From: Pseudomonadota bacterium
GTDB taxonomy: Bacteria; Bdellovibrionota; UBA1018
DNA length: 64,000 bases
Assembly (NCBI GenBank): GCA_027485695.1
Contig: JAIXQO010000005.1
Location: 1 to 64,000, forward strand
Reading direction: 5' to 3'
A program made the translations under genes and the position numbers. The notes under the pieces are model-generated. The model was not told the origin of the DNA. It did not search any database and worked only from the letters and a program-made list of their open reading frames with translations. Shown here piece by piece: positions 43,435 to 52,730 of the stretch. How positions within the stretch are numbered: position 1 is the stretch's first letter; each line of letters starts with the position of its first letter.

Positions 43435-43477
43435 CCGTAAGTTCTCCGTATATCCTATTTATACGGAGAACTTACGG
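43435..43477 (+). promoter_or_regulatory. Perfect 18-bp inverted repeat over the lexA ribosome site
   Basis: CCGTAAGTTCTCCGTATA (43435-43452) and TATACGGAGAACTTACGG (43460-43477) are exact reverse complements with a seven-base spacer. Each arm holds two direct copies of the pentamer CCGTA/TACGG six bases apart. The right arm contains GGAGA, the ribosome site, and ends two bases before the lexA ATG. It is most likely the LexA operator for autoregulation. In RNA the same sequence would fold and hide the ribosome site. Confidence 0.7.
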
Positions 43478-43478
43478 A

Positions 43479-44096
43479 ATGAATCTTCCCCCACTCACTG
43501 ACAAAGAATCCCGAGTCTACGATTTCATCGCCGGTTATTTCGAGTCACATGATCGCCCACCCTCTTATGAGGAGATCCGAGCGGGGCTCGGATACGCGCG
43601 TGTTTCATCCGTTCAAGATTTTCTCTCCCAACTCAAACAGAAAGGTTATCTCCGCGTCCCCATCGGAGCGAATAAGAAACGCGCGATCGAGCTCGTCTCC
43701 AAACGCAAAATCAGCGACGTCGAACATCTCCCGCTCTTAGGCAAGGTCGCCGCCGGTTTACCGATCGAGGCCATCGAATCGCGAGAATACATCGAAGTGC
43801 CCCGTTCGATGCTTGGACAAGGCACCTACTTCGCGCTGCGCGTGAGCGGTCAATCGATGCGTGACGAAGCGATCATGGATGGCGACGTCGTCATTTTGAA
43901 AAAACAATCGACGGCTGAGAACGGCCAGATCGTTGTGGCGCTGATCGACGGCGAAGCGACGATCAAGACCTACGTTCGCAAGAAAAACCGGATCGAGCTG
44001 CATCCGGCGAACCCAGATTTTCAAGTCATCACGGTGGAGGATTCACAGGAGTTCAGTATCGAAGGCGTTCTCATCGGACTCGTTCGTCGTTGGTAA
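43479..44096 (+). CDS. lexA: LexA repressor
   Basis: The SOS repressor, 205 residues. The N-terminal winged helix-turn-helix reads ESRVYDFIAGYFESHDRPPS and YEEIRAGLGYARVSSVQDFL, 20 residues each. The self-cleavage site is Ala92-Gly93 (KVAAGLPIEA). The catalytic dyad is Ser126 (VSGQSMRDE) and Lys163 (ATIKTYV). The DNA-contact helix (YARVSSVQDFL) differs from the enterobacterial one, consistent with a different operator. It is followed 33 bases later by imuA, so it probably controls and is co-transcribed with the mutagenesis cassette. Confidence 0.95.
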   Translation: MNLPPLTDKESRVYDFIAGYFESHDRPPSYEEIRAGLGYARVSSVQDFLSQLKQKGYLRVPIGANKKRAIELVSKRKISDVEHLPLLGKVAAGLPIEAIESREYIEVPRSMLGQGTYFALRVSGQSMRDEAIMDGDVVILKKQSTAENGQIVVALIDGEATIKTYVRKKNRIELHPANPDFQVITVEDSQEFSIEGVLIGLVRRW

Positions 44097-44129
44097 TCAG
44101 TCACCAGCTAAAATCACGAGCACCTCATC

Positions 44130-44672
44130 ATGAAGTCCCCCCTCACCCTTCAGGAACTCAAAGAGCGATTCGGGTACCGCTCAGAACTATTTGAGAAACG
44201 GGAGCGTTTTTCATTCTCCCGGTGGGAAACGGGAATTCCAAAAGGCGCGATCACCGAGATCACCGGTCCGGGAAAAACGGCGTTCGTCGCTGATTTTCTC
44301 AAGGAACGACCGGATGAGCGCGTGATCTGGATCGAAGAATCGTTTTCGCTTTTTCCGCTCGCACTCGAGCAACGAGGCGTCGCGCCTGAACAAGTGCTTT
44401 TCGTCGACATTGGACGAGAGAACTCACGTGAATTGGAATGGACGCTGCTTCAGGCGCTGCGCTCACAGGCTTTTTCGATCGCGGTGCTCTATTCCGAATT
44501 CGAAGATTCCCGGATGCTCAGACGTATCCAACTCGCGACCGAGAGTGCGCATGCAGCCACGCTTTGGTTGAGATCTACGCCGCACGCCTCGCAGACCAGT
44601 GCGCTTTCACTCCGAATCGAACGAGATCCCGTCACCGACGAACGCCGGCCGATTCGCCTCAGGGAGCGCTAG
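44130..44672 (+). CDS. imuA: ImuA-like RecA-related protein
   Basis: A 180-residue protein in the position and size range of ImuA, the small RecA/SulA-like partner in the ImuA-ImuB-DnaE2 translesion machinery. Features are WETGIPKGAITEITGPGKTAF (the Walker-like loop is degenerate, GPGKTAF) and VIWIEESFSLFPLALEQRG followed by LFVDIGRENSRELEW. ATP binding is doubtful. It lies between lexA and imuB, with the imuB start just after its stop. ImuA's role is to support the mutasome; the call relies on context as well as sequence. Confidence 0.8.
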   Translation: MKSPLTLQELKERFGYRSELFEKRERFSFSRWETGIPKGAITEITGPGKTAFVADFLKERPDERVIWIEESFSLFPLALEQRGVAPEQVLFVDIGRENSRELEWTLLQALRSQAFSIAVLYSEFEDSRMLRRIQLATESAHAATLWLRSTPHASQTSALSLRIERDPVTDERRPIRLRER

Positions 44673-44673
44673 A

Positions 44674-45945
44674 ATGAGAATACTCGCCATCGCACTCCCT
44701 CCGTCTGAGACTCAACAAGAAATTCTGGCCGAGGCATGCCTGCGATTTTCTCCGCTCGTATCCTTAGGAGCACAAGCGGTTTTCGTCGAGATCGGTCGTT
44801 GTCACCTGCTCTATTCCGAGGATTCGATCCGAGCCCGCACCCAAGTTCTGCTCTCGCGGCTCGGGATCGCCGGACGGATCGCAATCGCCGATGATCTGGC
44901 AACCGCGGTATCACTTGCGCGAACTCAGAAAAAACACCGCGATCAAATCCCCGTCGAGTGCTTACCCACCTATCTCTCTCCTTATGAAACGACCGACCTG
45001 CTCGATGAAATGATTGCGAGCTTGAAACGCCTGGGTATCGGAGAGCTCGGCGCGTTCCTCGCGCTCCCTCGTCGTTCGATCGCCGCGCGTTTCGGAAAAA
45101 TTGGGCTTTTTTGTCGAGAGAACTGCGAGTTTCCGGAGCGCGTTCCACTGCGCCCGTTTCAGGCTAAATCGCGAATCGAAGAATCCGAACGCATCGACGA
45201 GTCTTATGCGCTGATAGAGCTCGAGCCGTTGCTCTTCGTCTTAAAAAAAATCTTAGACCGTGTTTCGCTCCGCCTTCGCGGTACCGGGAAACTCGCGCTT
45301 CGGATGAAACTATCACTGTCGCTCACCCCGCACTCCCACGTCACTGAGCCGCGTCCAGTTTTCGATTTTGTTTTTCCGTTTCCTCAAGGGAGCACGAATT
45401 CGCTCATTCCGCTTTTTAGAGACCGCTTGGATTCTCTTTTCCAAAGGCACCCACTCGAATCCCCCATCCAAGAAATCCGAATCGAAGTCCTGGAGACGGT
45501 CCCCTCACAAGGAGCGCAAAAAAATTTTTTTCACCGCAAGGAAGAAGAACTCGAATCCTACCGCGGCATCGTCGCGCGACTCACCGATCGCCTAGGCTAT
45601 TCACGCGTCTTCCACGCCGAGACCGTCGAGAGTTACATCCCTGAACGCGGATGGAAAAAAACCCTTTCACCACCGGTTCCACGCCCTACCCCGCTACCCG
45701 AGCGTCCCACGCGAATCCTAAAAACACCGATCCCGATTCATCCGATCGATGAATACTTTCAGACCAAACACCGCCGATGGAAAGTGATCGAGATGCAAGG
45801 CCCAGAGCGCATCCGTGGCGAGTGGTGGATGAATGAATCCGAGGAACGCGACTACTACCGCATCATCACGGATGGGGGCGAGGATCTCTGGATCTATGAG
45901 AACCGCGAGACCGGAGCCACTTACCTTCAAGGGGTGTATGACTGA
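44674..45945 (+). CDS. imuB: ImuB-like Y-family polymerase homologue, probably inactive
   Basis: The start is ATG 44674 (MRILAIALPPSETQQEILAE), giving 423 residues. The fold follows Y-family polymerases, but the two catalytic acidic motifs are absent: the first, normally DxDxFF, reads ALPPSE, and the second, normally SIDE, is in GAQAVFVEIG. This matches ImuB, which is an adaptor carrying DnaE2 to the clamp rather than a polymerase. I did not find a clear clamp-binding motif. Its stop overlaps the dnaE2 start (TGATG). The C-terminal region (ERIRGEWWMNESEERDYYRI, 20 residues) is shared with other ImuB proteins. Confidence 0.85.
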   Translation: MRILAIALPPSETQQEILAEACLRFSPLVSLGAQAVFVEIGRCHLLYSEDSIRARTQVLLSRLGIAGRIAIADDLATAVSLARTQKKHRDQIPVECLPTYLSPYETTDLLDEMIASLKRLGIGELGAFLALPRRSIAARFGKIGLFCRENCEFPERVPLRPFQAKSRIEESERIDESYALIELEPLLFVLKKILDRVSLRLRGTGKLALRMKLSLSLTPHSHVTEPRPVFDFVFPFPQGSTNSLIPLFRDRLDSLFQRHPLESPIQEIRIEVLETVPSQGAQKNFFHRKEEELESYRGIVARLTDRLGYSRVFHAETVESYIPERGWKKTLSPPVPRPTPLPERPTRILKTPIPIHPIDEYFQTKHRRWKVIEMQGPERIRGEWWMNESEERDYYRIITDGGEDLWIYENRETGATYLQGVYD

Positions 45946-48900
45946 TGTACGCCGAACTCCTTTGCAAAACGAATTTCTCATTCCTAGAAGGTGCCTCGCA
46001 TTCTGAGGAGCTCGTCAAACGCGCACATGAGATTGGACTCCAGTCACTCGCACTCACGGATCGAAACGGCGTTTACGGACTACCCAAAGCCTATTGGTAC
46101 GCCAAGGATATTCCAGGATTTCATCTGATCACGGGAGCCGAAATCACGATGCACGACTCCTCGCCGCTCACCTTACTGGCGCGTGATCGCGGTGGATATG
46201 CGATGTTATGCCGCCTCCTCACGCAGGCCCATGCCGACAAGCCCAAAGGCGAGGCCGTCCTCCGGCTCAATGAACTCCAAGAGACACTGCGGGATTCTCG
46301 TAGCCGAGGGCTCTACGCGATCGCTCGGGATGGATCGCAGATCCAAGACTACAGCGAAATTTTCGAAGACCGATTGTCGCTCGCCCTCTCACGACAACTC
46401 GACGGTCGCGACGACGAGCGCTTGCTCCGCGCGCTGAAAATCCACCGCGAAACCGGCGTTCCTCTCCTGGCCTCGAACGACGTGCTCTTTCATGAAAAAA
46501 AACGGAGCCCCGTCCAAGACGTCCTCACCTGCATCAAAAACGGCAAGACGCTCGTAAACGCGGGTTTCGAGCTCAAGAGCAATCACGAACGCTACCTGAA
46601 ATCCGAACTCGAGATGAGGCGGCTTTTTCATGATCTCCCGCAAGCCATCGAGCGAAGCGTGGAATTGGCCCAAGGCTGCACGTTCTCGCTCTCCGAACTC
46701 AAATACCGATACCCCTCCGAATGGATTCCCGCAGGGTTTTCGGCGCAGACTTACCTCATCGATCTCGTCTGGCGAGGTGCAAAGTCCAGATTTCCGAACG
46801 GCGTTCCGGAGAAAGCTCGGAAACAGATCGAGCACGAACTAAGCCTCATCGAACGACTCGGCTACGCCGATTATTTCCTCACGATCGAAGACATCGTCTC
46901 ATTCGCCCGCCAACGGAAAATCCTCTGTCAGGGTCGAGGATCTGCCGCGAACTCCATCGTCTGTTTCGTACTCGGGATCACAGCCGTGAATCCGATCCAG
47001 ATGAATTTCCTGTTCGAGCGATTCATCTCTCTGGAGCGCAAGGAACCTCCTGATATCGACGTCGATTTCGAACACGAACGCCGCGAAGAGGTCATCCAGT
47101 ACATCTACGGGAAATACGGTCGCGACCGTGCCGCGATGGTGAGCGCAGTCGTCACCTATCAGGATCGTTCGCTGTTTCGCGAAGTCGCAAAAACATTCGG
47201 GGTCGAAGTCGGTACGCTCTCTTCGCGCGAAACTCAGGCACGGTTCGAAGAGCTCTCTCGCTCGAGCCCCGTTCCAGAGGTGCGTGAAAAAATAGAAGCA
47301 ATCACAGATGAAATGGAACGGTTTCCCAGACACCTCTCCATTCATTCGGGAGGTTTCACGCTCTCCGCCGATCCCATCATAGAGATCGTACCGGTGGAAC
47401 CGGCTCGCATGGAGGGGCGCACGATCATCCAGTGGGACAAGAACGATCTCGATTACTTGGGTCTCCTGAAGGTCGACGTACTGGCGCTTGGCATGCTCTC
47501 CGCCCTCAACCGCACGTTGCTGGCCGTTGGTAAGGAACTCTACGAACTCCCTCCCGAAGATCCAGAAACCTACAAAATGATTAGTCGAGCCGACACCGTG
47601 GGAACGTTCCAGGTCGAATCGCGCGCGCAGATGAATATGAGTGGGCGACTCAGACCGGAGAACTTCTACGACCTGGTCATCCAAATCGCAATCGTGCGCC
47701 CCGGTCCGATCGTCGGCAAGATGGTCCATCCCTACCTCAAGCGTAAACACGGCTTAGAAAAAGCCGTCTACCCGAATGAGATCCTGGAGCGAATCCTGGG
47801 GAAAACGCTCGGAGTTCCTTTGTTCCAAGAGCAGATCATGAAAATCGCAATCGAGCTCGGCGGATTCAGCCCCGGTGAAGCCGATCTCCTCAGACGCGCG
47901 ATTGGAGCTTGGCGATCGAGCGGCTCCATTCGAGAGGTCGGCATGAAACTCTTCGATGCACTCCTCAAGAACGGCGTTCCCGAGGATTATGCGCAAATGA
48001 TTTTTGAGCAGATGAAAGGCTTCGCCCACTACGGTTTCCCCGAGAGCCATGCCGCAAGCTTCGCGCTACTTGCCTATGCTTCTTGTTACCTCAAACGCTA
48101 TCATCACGCAGAGTTCACCTATGGACTGCTGAACTCGCTGCCCATGGGATTCTACGCCGCGCACACGCTGATTGACGATGCAAAATCCCACGGCGTCACC
48201 GTTCACCCGTGTGACCCGAACCTCTCGTCCTATGAAACCACGCTCGAGAATGGTGCGCTCAGACTGGGGCTTAAACTCATTCAAGGCATTTCAGAAAACG
48301 AGATCAAAACGTTGATCGCTGGGCGTCCCTATCATTCACTTGCTGACTTTCTCTCCAGAAATCCGATCCGAGCGGACATTCTGGAGCGACTCGCGATGGG
48401 GAATTTTTTTGCGGCGTTTGGCCTGAATGAGCGCGACGCGCTTTGGAGAATCTTGGCGGATGCGATCCCGAAAACCGTGCGTGCTGAAAAAACTCAGCTC
48501 GATCTTTTTCAAGTCAGCGCGAACCCAGGTGATTCGGTTCGGTTTCATTCATTGCCGACGTTTGACGGAATCACGAACGACTACGCCGCCTATCACGCGT
48601 CCGCACGTGGTCACCCGATGGTGGAACTGAGACGCATCAAGAAAATTCCCCAAACGCGCATTCAAGAAATCAAGCGGCTCGCACATAATACTCCGATCTC
48701 GGTATCCGGACTGCTGCTCGTACGACAACGTCCACCCACCGCAGGTGGCGTGACGTTCGGTGCGATTGAGGACGAAACAGGAATTTTGGATCTGACGCTC
48801 TTTCAGGACGTTTATGCCAAATATAAGCCGATTTTTTTGACGAATTGTTTTCTCATCATTCGCGGAACTCTCCAAAAAGACGGCGACGCCGTGAACGTGT

Positions 48901-48980
48901 TGGTTCGCTCCATCGCTCCCGTGTTCTCGGAACGGGATCCGGAGACACTCTCCATTTCTGTCAGTCAGTATTTTTGGTGA
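45945..48980 (+). CDS. dnaE2: Error-prone DNA polymerase DnaE2
   Basis: A 1011-residue C-family polymerase. It starts with a PHP domain (YAELLCKTNFSFLEGASHSE). GRGSAANSIVCFVLG at 331-345 and PPDIDVDFEHERREE at 368-382, with catalytic Asp370 and Asp372, are the palm motifs. Further motifs are FPRHLSIHSGGFTLS, VQWDKNDLDYLGLLKVDVLALG (third Asp) and, at the C-terminus, a short OB-fold region. The length and missing tau-binding tail are as in DnaE2 rather than DnaE1. It does the mutagenic bypass with ImuA and ImuB. Its 3' end overlaps the convergent methyltransferase gene by 20 bases. Confidence 0.95.
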   Translation: MYAELLCKTNFSFLEGASHSEELVKRAHEIGLQSLALTDRNGVYGLPKAYWYAKDIPGFHLITGAEITMHDSSPLTLLARDRGGYAMLCRLLTQAHADKPKGEAVLRLNELQETLRDSRSRGLYAIARDGSQIQDYSEIFEDRLSLALSRQLDGRDDERLLRALKIHRETGVPLLASNDVLFHEKKRSPVQDVLTCIKNGKTLVNAGFELKSNHERYLKSELEMRRLFHDLPQAIERSVELAQGCTFSLSELKYRYPSEWIPAGFSAQTYLIDLVWRGAKSRFPNGVPEKARKQIEHELSLIERLGYADYFLTIEDIVSFARQRKILCQGRGSAANSIVCFVLGITAVNPIQMNFLFERFISLERKEPPDIDVDFEHERREEVIQYIYGKYGRDRAAMVSAVVTYQDRSLFREVAKTFGVEVGTLSSRETQARFEELSRSSPVPEVREKIEAITDEMERFPRHLSIHSGGFTLSADPIIEIVPVEPARMEGRTIIQWDKNDLDYLGLLKVDVLALGMLSALNRTLLAVGKELYELPPEDPETYKMISRADTVGTFQVESRAQMNMSGRLRPENFYDLVIQIAIVRPGPIVGKMVHPYLKRKHGLEKAVYPNEILERILGKTLGVPLFQEQIMKIAIELGGFSPGEADLLRRAIGAWRSSGSIREVGMKLFDALLKNGVPEDYAQMIFEQMKGFAHYGFPESHAASFALLAYASCYLKRYHHAEFTYGLLNSLPMGFYAAHTLIDDAKSHGVTVHPCDPNLSSYETTLENGALRLGLKLIQGISENEIKTLIAGRPYHSLADFLSRNPIRADILERLAMGNFFAAFGLNERDALWRILADAIPKTVRAEKTQLDLFQVSANPGDSVRFHSLPTFDGITNDYAAYHASARGHPMVELRRIKKIPQTRIQEIKRLAHNTPISVSGLLLVRQRPPTAGGVTFGAIEDETGILDLTLFQDVYAKYKPIFLTNCFLIIRGTLQKDGDAVNVLVRSIAPVFSERDPETLSISVSQYFW

Positions 48981-50076
48981 TGAGCGCAAGATTCTCGATG
49001 TGTCCCGTACGCGGAAAAAAATCAACCGGCGAGATGCTGTGTACATCGTATCCGTTCGCTTCAAAACTGAGCAAATCATGAGCGAGCGTGCGAGGGTTAC
49101 ACGAAAGGTAGGCGATGCGTTGAGGCCGGCGACTTAAGCGCGCCAGTCCATGAACAACGGATTCACCCAACCCGGAACGCGACGGATTCACGAACGCGAC
49201 CACACTCGGTTCGTTACGCACGAACGCTTCTATTTGCGGCAACCGATTCTCAATGGTTCCTTGGAGGAACTGAGCATCGGGGACATTCTGTCTCGCATAT
49301 TGTACACTCTCTCCGGCAACTTCGATTCCGAGCACTCGTCTTCCCGGACGCATAAAAACCGAAGTGCTCATCCCCATACCGCAGTAGAGGTCCAGGCAGG
49401 CGGAACCTTCTCCCAGCCAAGCGTCAGACGCATCGATCGCTTGCTCATAGAGCGGAAAATCATTTTGTAAAAACGTGACCGGTCCGTAGAAAAACGATCG
49501 CGACTTCCAAGTCAGGGCTGCTTGATCTTGCCCGAAAAACGGGATCCGATTTTTAGCGGAAAAAACGCGTCTTCCGGCCGATGCGTTGAAATCAAAAACG
49601 ATCCCACGCCAGTGAGTGCTGGAGAGTTCCTCAAGAACGCGCGACCAAACGCCCGGATTCCATTCGAATGGCTTGGATTTCAAAACCAACGTCAGGAGCT
49701 CGCGATTCGAAAAAACAAACCGGAGCGGGAGCCCTCTCGGCAGCGCAGATCTCAACCACTGCAAGGACTGATTTTGTCGCTCCGTATGGAGCGGGCAATC
49801 CGGAATCTCGAGAACCGCTTCGTCCTGGAGGAGTCCGAACCGATAACCCGCCTCTCCTTCCTCGACATGCAAGAGGACTCGGTCCCGGTAACGAATCTGC
49901 ATCAAACTCGGTTTCCCCGCGCCCAGACGTGACTCCCACGGGAGGAGATGCTTGCGATTCCAATCTTGTTTACTCTCCCAGGAACTGGCGTAGGAATCCG
50001 ATTTGTACCGACAAGCGCGGCAAGCTTGCACGCAACCCCGGAGGTCACGAAGCGGTGAAATGTCACCGTCGTTCAT
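48961..50076 (-). CDS. TrmA/RlmCD-family RNA (uracil-5-)-methyltransferase
   Basis: A 371-residue class I SAM methyltransferase of the m5U family. The C-terminal half has ACLDLYCGMGMSTSVFM (SAM site), VAFVNPSRSGLG, IAYLSCNPRTLAHDLLS with the catalytic Cys in SCNPRTLAHDL, and FFPRTGHIENLALI. The N-terminus has GCVQACRACRYKS and a later IPDCPLH, candidates for an iron-sulfur cluster as in RlmD. No TRAM domain is visible. The site in rRNA or tRNA is not readable; tRNA U54 is likely handled by TrmFO here, so 23S rRNA is a reasonable guess. It overlaps the M14 gene stop by four bases. Confidence 0.85.
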   Translation of the reverse strand: MNDGDISPLRDLRGCVQACRACRYKSDSYASSWESKQDWNRKHLLPWESRLGAGKPSLMQIRYRDRVLLHVEEGEAGYRFGLLQDEAVLEIPDCPLHTERQNQSLQWLRSALPRGLPLRFVFSNRELLTLVLKSKPFEWNPGVWSRVLEELSSTHWRGIVFDFNASAGRRVFSAKNRIPFFGQDQAALTWKSRSFFYGPVTFLQNDFPLYEQAIDASDAWLGEGSACLDLYCGMGMSTSVFMRPGRRVLGIEVAGESVQYARQNVPDAQFLQGTIENRLPQIEAFVRNEPSVVAFVNPSRSGLGESVVHGLARLSRRPQRIAYLSCNPRTLAHDLLSFEANGYDVHSISPVDFFPRTGHIENLALITKNTD

Positions 50077-51026
50077 GATTGATGAGAGGGCGGGAACGCG
50101 CGCGCGACATCAGCCGCGGAATCAATCCGATGCTCGATCATGCTGCGAATACCGGTCTTGAATTTTTCCCAGTAGCTCTCGGCCTTGGCTGGATTCGCAG
50201 TCGGGAGTTCCAGCGTGATCGTCGGGATGCCGCGCTCTTGACCGGCAAAATTACCGAGCGATCCCGGAAAAAATCCCGTCGAGCGCGCCTTCAGCCGCGT
50301 GCGGAGTTTCACGCACTCGTTGACGTATTCTTTTGGGAAACGATCCAGCGTCAACGAAGACGGCCCATCGTAGTCCATGACATTCAAGGGCGCGTGAATG
50401 GAGAGGATCTTGACTGGCTTAACCTTCTCGATCAGCTCGCGCTGAAAATGAGTCTCTGGCTCCGAGTCCGGTTCATTGCCGGGAAAACGTCTCGGGTTCG
50501 AGTGAAGCGCGCCTTTCCAAGACTTGAGGGCGCGGGCCTTCCAGTCAGCCGTATCAAAGTTCCGGTTCAAATCCACGCCTCGCGAATTCATGCGAATCGG
50601 CGGTTTGCGGAAAAATCCGTCCGGATTCACGAACGGGGCGACGACGACGTAGGAATCTTTGAGTTCTTTTTCGTTCTGCTTGATCCACTCGGCGATTTTG
50701 AACGCGAGGTAGAGGGGGGTGATCTCGTCCGGGTGAACCATCGAGAGAACGAGCGTGCGGTTCGTACTCGCCGGATTTCCGAACTCTGCCCAAATGAGCG
50801 GACGTTTCTCGACCGAGAGTCGCTCGGACTTAAACGACAAACCCTCGCACGGTTTCGCCATTCCCCATTTGTATTTGGTGAACGCTGTCTCCAGCTCCGT
50901 ACAAAGTGCAGGAATTTTCTCGGCCGACTTCTGGTCTTCTGCGGTGGGCGCAGGAACGGCTTTTTCTACGACCGTCGTAGCGGCACCAGCTGTGGCGAGA
51001 AACCAGACGAGCGAGAGAGAAATCAT
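50073..51026 (-). CDS. Secreted M14 zinc carboxypeptidase (murein-peptide amidase-like)
   Basis: From ATG 51026 the protein is 317 residues with a signal peptide (MISLSLVWFLATAGAATTVV). The M14 zinc ligands are His and Glu in SMVHPDEITP and His in LSIHAPLN. The Arg/Asn substrate pocket is GVDLNRNFD, and the catalytic Glu is in ITLELPTAN. The order and spacing resemble MpaA-type enzymes, which cut gamma-D-Glu-diaminopimelate in peptidoglycan peptides. It starts inside the DedA stop (ATGA) and ends inside the methyltransferase start (ATGA), so the three are coupled. Confidence 0.85.
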   Translation of the reverse strand: MISLSLVWFLATAGAATTVVEKAVPAPTAEDQKSAEKIPALCTELETAFTKYKWGMAKPCEGLSFKSERLSVEKRPLIWAEFGNPASTNRTLVLSMVHPDEITPLYLAFKIAEWIKQNEKELKDSYVVVAPFVNPDGFFRKPPIRMNSRGVDLNRNFDTADWKARALKSWKGALHSNPRRFPGNEPDSEPETHFQRELIEKVKPVKILSIHAPLNVMDYDGPSSLTLDRFPKEYVNECVKLRTRLKARSTGFFPGSLGNFAGQERGIPTITLELPTANPAKAESYWEKFKTGIRSMIEHRIDSAADVARAFPPSHQS

Positions 51027-51649
51027 ACGACCGGATTCCTCCGTTTTTTCCACTGCCATTTAACAATGAAAAAAGTGATGACCGCGACGATCAAGATCAG
51101 AACGCCGCCTTCGACTTTCTTGACCCATTCGAAAACTAAGTCGATCTTATCGCCTCCGTAAAACACGGCGTAAATGATCGCGGGAACGCTGAGCAAGGCC
51201 GCCAGTCCATCCCAGAATAGAAAACTCCAAAACGAAACGTGCAGCATGCCGGCCGAGAAAAACATCGGTGCACGCAGACCCGGCATAAATCGCGCGGCGA
51301 AAAGAATCTTGCCGCTGCCTCGTTTCTTAAACTGTTCCGAAGCCATTTTCAGACGGGACTCGGGAAGAATTTTTTGGAACCACGAGCGAGTCGAAAGACG
51401 CTTGCCGTAATGCGATCCCAAGTAATACATCGCAGAGTCCCCGCAGAGAACGCCCGCCAATCCGACGCCCGTCATGATGAGCGGGTCACATACGCCGAAA
51501 TAGCTCAGGAGACCCGCCGCAAAAAGCGTGATGTCTTCCGGCACAGGAAGTCCAAATCCACAAAGTAACAGAATGCCGTACACAACCCAGTAAGGAGTCG
51601 CACCGTAAAAGTTCAGCAGAAAATCGATTAGGGTGTCTAAGAATTCCAT
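51023..51649 (-). CDS. DedA family membrane protein
   Basis: A 208-residue polytopic protein of the DedA/SNARE-associated (VTT) family. Signatures are GFGLPVPEDITLFAAGLLS, the re-entrant loop GDSAMYYLGSHYGKRL, and the basic FAARFMPGLRAPMFFSAGM. Members move lipid carriers such as undecaprenyl phosphate or phosphatidylethanolamine across the membrane. It heads a coupled operon with the M14 peptidase and the RNA methyltransferase. Confidence 0.9.
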   Translation of the reverse strand: MEFLDTLIDFLLNFYGATPYWVVYGILLLCGFGLPVPEDITLFAAGLLSYFGVCDPLIMTGVGLAGVLCGDSAMYYLGSHYGKRLSTRSWFQKILPESRLKMASEQFKKRGSGKILFAARFMPGLRAPMFFSAGMLHVSFWSFLFWDGLAALLSVPAIIYAVFYGGDKIDLVFEWVKKVEGGVLILIVAVITFFIVKWQWKKRRNPVV

Positions 51650-51725
51650 CGAAGTTTCGTCGAATTTCTCAATCGTTTGGAAGTTTTAAGCCTAGCAGAC
51701 GGGGGATGAAGAATCGAGGGGCCAT

Positions 51726-52682
51726 TTATTCCGATTTTTTAGGTTCCGGCTTCCGGAGCGGATGCAATTTCAAATACTCGTCTCGAATCGCTTTTAAATC
51801 GACTTGAGTATATCGGCTCGTCGTCGACAGCTCAGCATGACCCAAAAGCTCTTGAATCGCTCGAAGATCCGCTCCGTTCGCAAGCAAATGAGTGGCAAAG
51901 CTGTGGCGCAAACCATGCGGAGAAATTAATTTTGTCTCATTTTCCATGCGTTCAATGCGTGCTTTGAGCAGATAGCGGACGCCTCTAGTCGTAATTCGCT
52001 CCTGATTCTTGTTCAGAAACAGTGCGCGCTCACGGTCACTCGCCGCGCGATCACGCTGTTCGCAGTAGCTCTCTAGCGCAGATACTGCAGCCGGCGTCAT
52101 TGGGACGCGCCGCTCTTTGTTTCCTTTTCCGACCACGCGCACCCAACCATTTTCCAAGTCCAAACTCTCTCGATCGAGATTCACCGCCTCGCTCACACGT
52201 AGGCCCGATCCATACATCAATTCAAAAAGCGCACGGTCTCTCGTCTCGTGCGACGAATCGGGCGCCGCATCTTCGAGCAATTCGGCCATCGATTCCGGCT
52301 TCAAAAATCGCGGCGTTTTTACGTCTATTTTCGGCGTCGGCAGCAGAGTCGCGATGTCTTTTTGGATCCGTTCGGTGCGACGAAGGAACCGGAGAAATGA
52401 TCTCAGCGTCGCGACTTCGCGGGCGACCGTCGTTCGAGAGACCACACCTGTTTCACCGCGCTTGCGATCTCTCGACAAGAGCGCCGCCATTGCTTCACGG
52501 ATTAGCGCAGATTTCCAACGAGACTCCAGTGACGAACAATCCTGGATTCCCTGGTCCGCCCAGAGGACCCGCCATTCATTCAGATCGTTTCGATAAGCCC
52601 GTAGCGTCTCGGAAGAATAGTTCTTTTGCCCGTGTAGGTAGGTGCAGAACTCCTCGATCAAAGGGGGAAACGCATCGCTCAT
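51726..52682 (-). CDS. xerC: Tyrosine recombinase XerC/XerD
   Basis: A 318-residue phage-integrase-type recombinase. Residues about 1-110 form the SAM-like N-terminal DNA-binding domain (FCTYLHGQKNYSSETLRAYR). The catalytic residues are Arg in YGSGLRVSEAVNL, His-x-x-Arg in HGLRHSFATHLL, His in LGHAELSTTSRYTQ and the nucleophile Tyr in that same string. Length and lack of other mobile genes suggest chromosome-dimer resolution rather than an integrase. The XerC name rests on its neighbour: trmFO-xerC adjacency is known in Firmicutes, here in divergent orientation. Confidence 0.88.
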   Translation of the reverse strand: MSDAFPPLIEEFCTYLHGQKNYSSETLRAYRNDLNEWRVLWADQGIQDCSSLESRWKSALIREAMAALLSRDRKRGETGVVSRTTVAREVATLRSFLRFLRRTERIQKDIATLLPTPKIDVKTPRFLKPESMAELLEDAAPDSSHETRDRALFELMYGSGLRVSEAVNLDRESLDLENGWVRVVGKGNKERRVPMTPAAVSALESYCEQRDRAASDRERALFLNKNQERITTRGVRYLLKARIERMENETKLISPHGLRHSFATHLLANGADLRAIQELLGHAELSTTSRYTQVDLKAIRDEYLKLHPLRKPEPKKSE

Positions 52683-52730
52683 GCTTTTAGTTTAGATTCG
52701 GCAACCCCCTATGGTAAAGACGCGTTCCAT

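Noticed and set aside
46899..47750. A 283-residue frame antisense to dnaE2
   Set aside because: It lies wholly inside the conserved polymerase core; the sequence has no family features and no ribosome site.
50079..51161. A 360-residue frame antisense to the M14 carboxypeptidase
   Set aside because: Arg-rich composition and complete overlap with a gene that has all its catalytic residues make it a shadow.
51726..52682. Tyrosine recombinase as a phage or integron integrase
   Set aside because: No att-like repeats, tRNA target, integron cassettes or phage genes are near it; the size and context match XerC/XerD.
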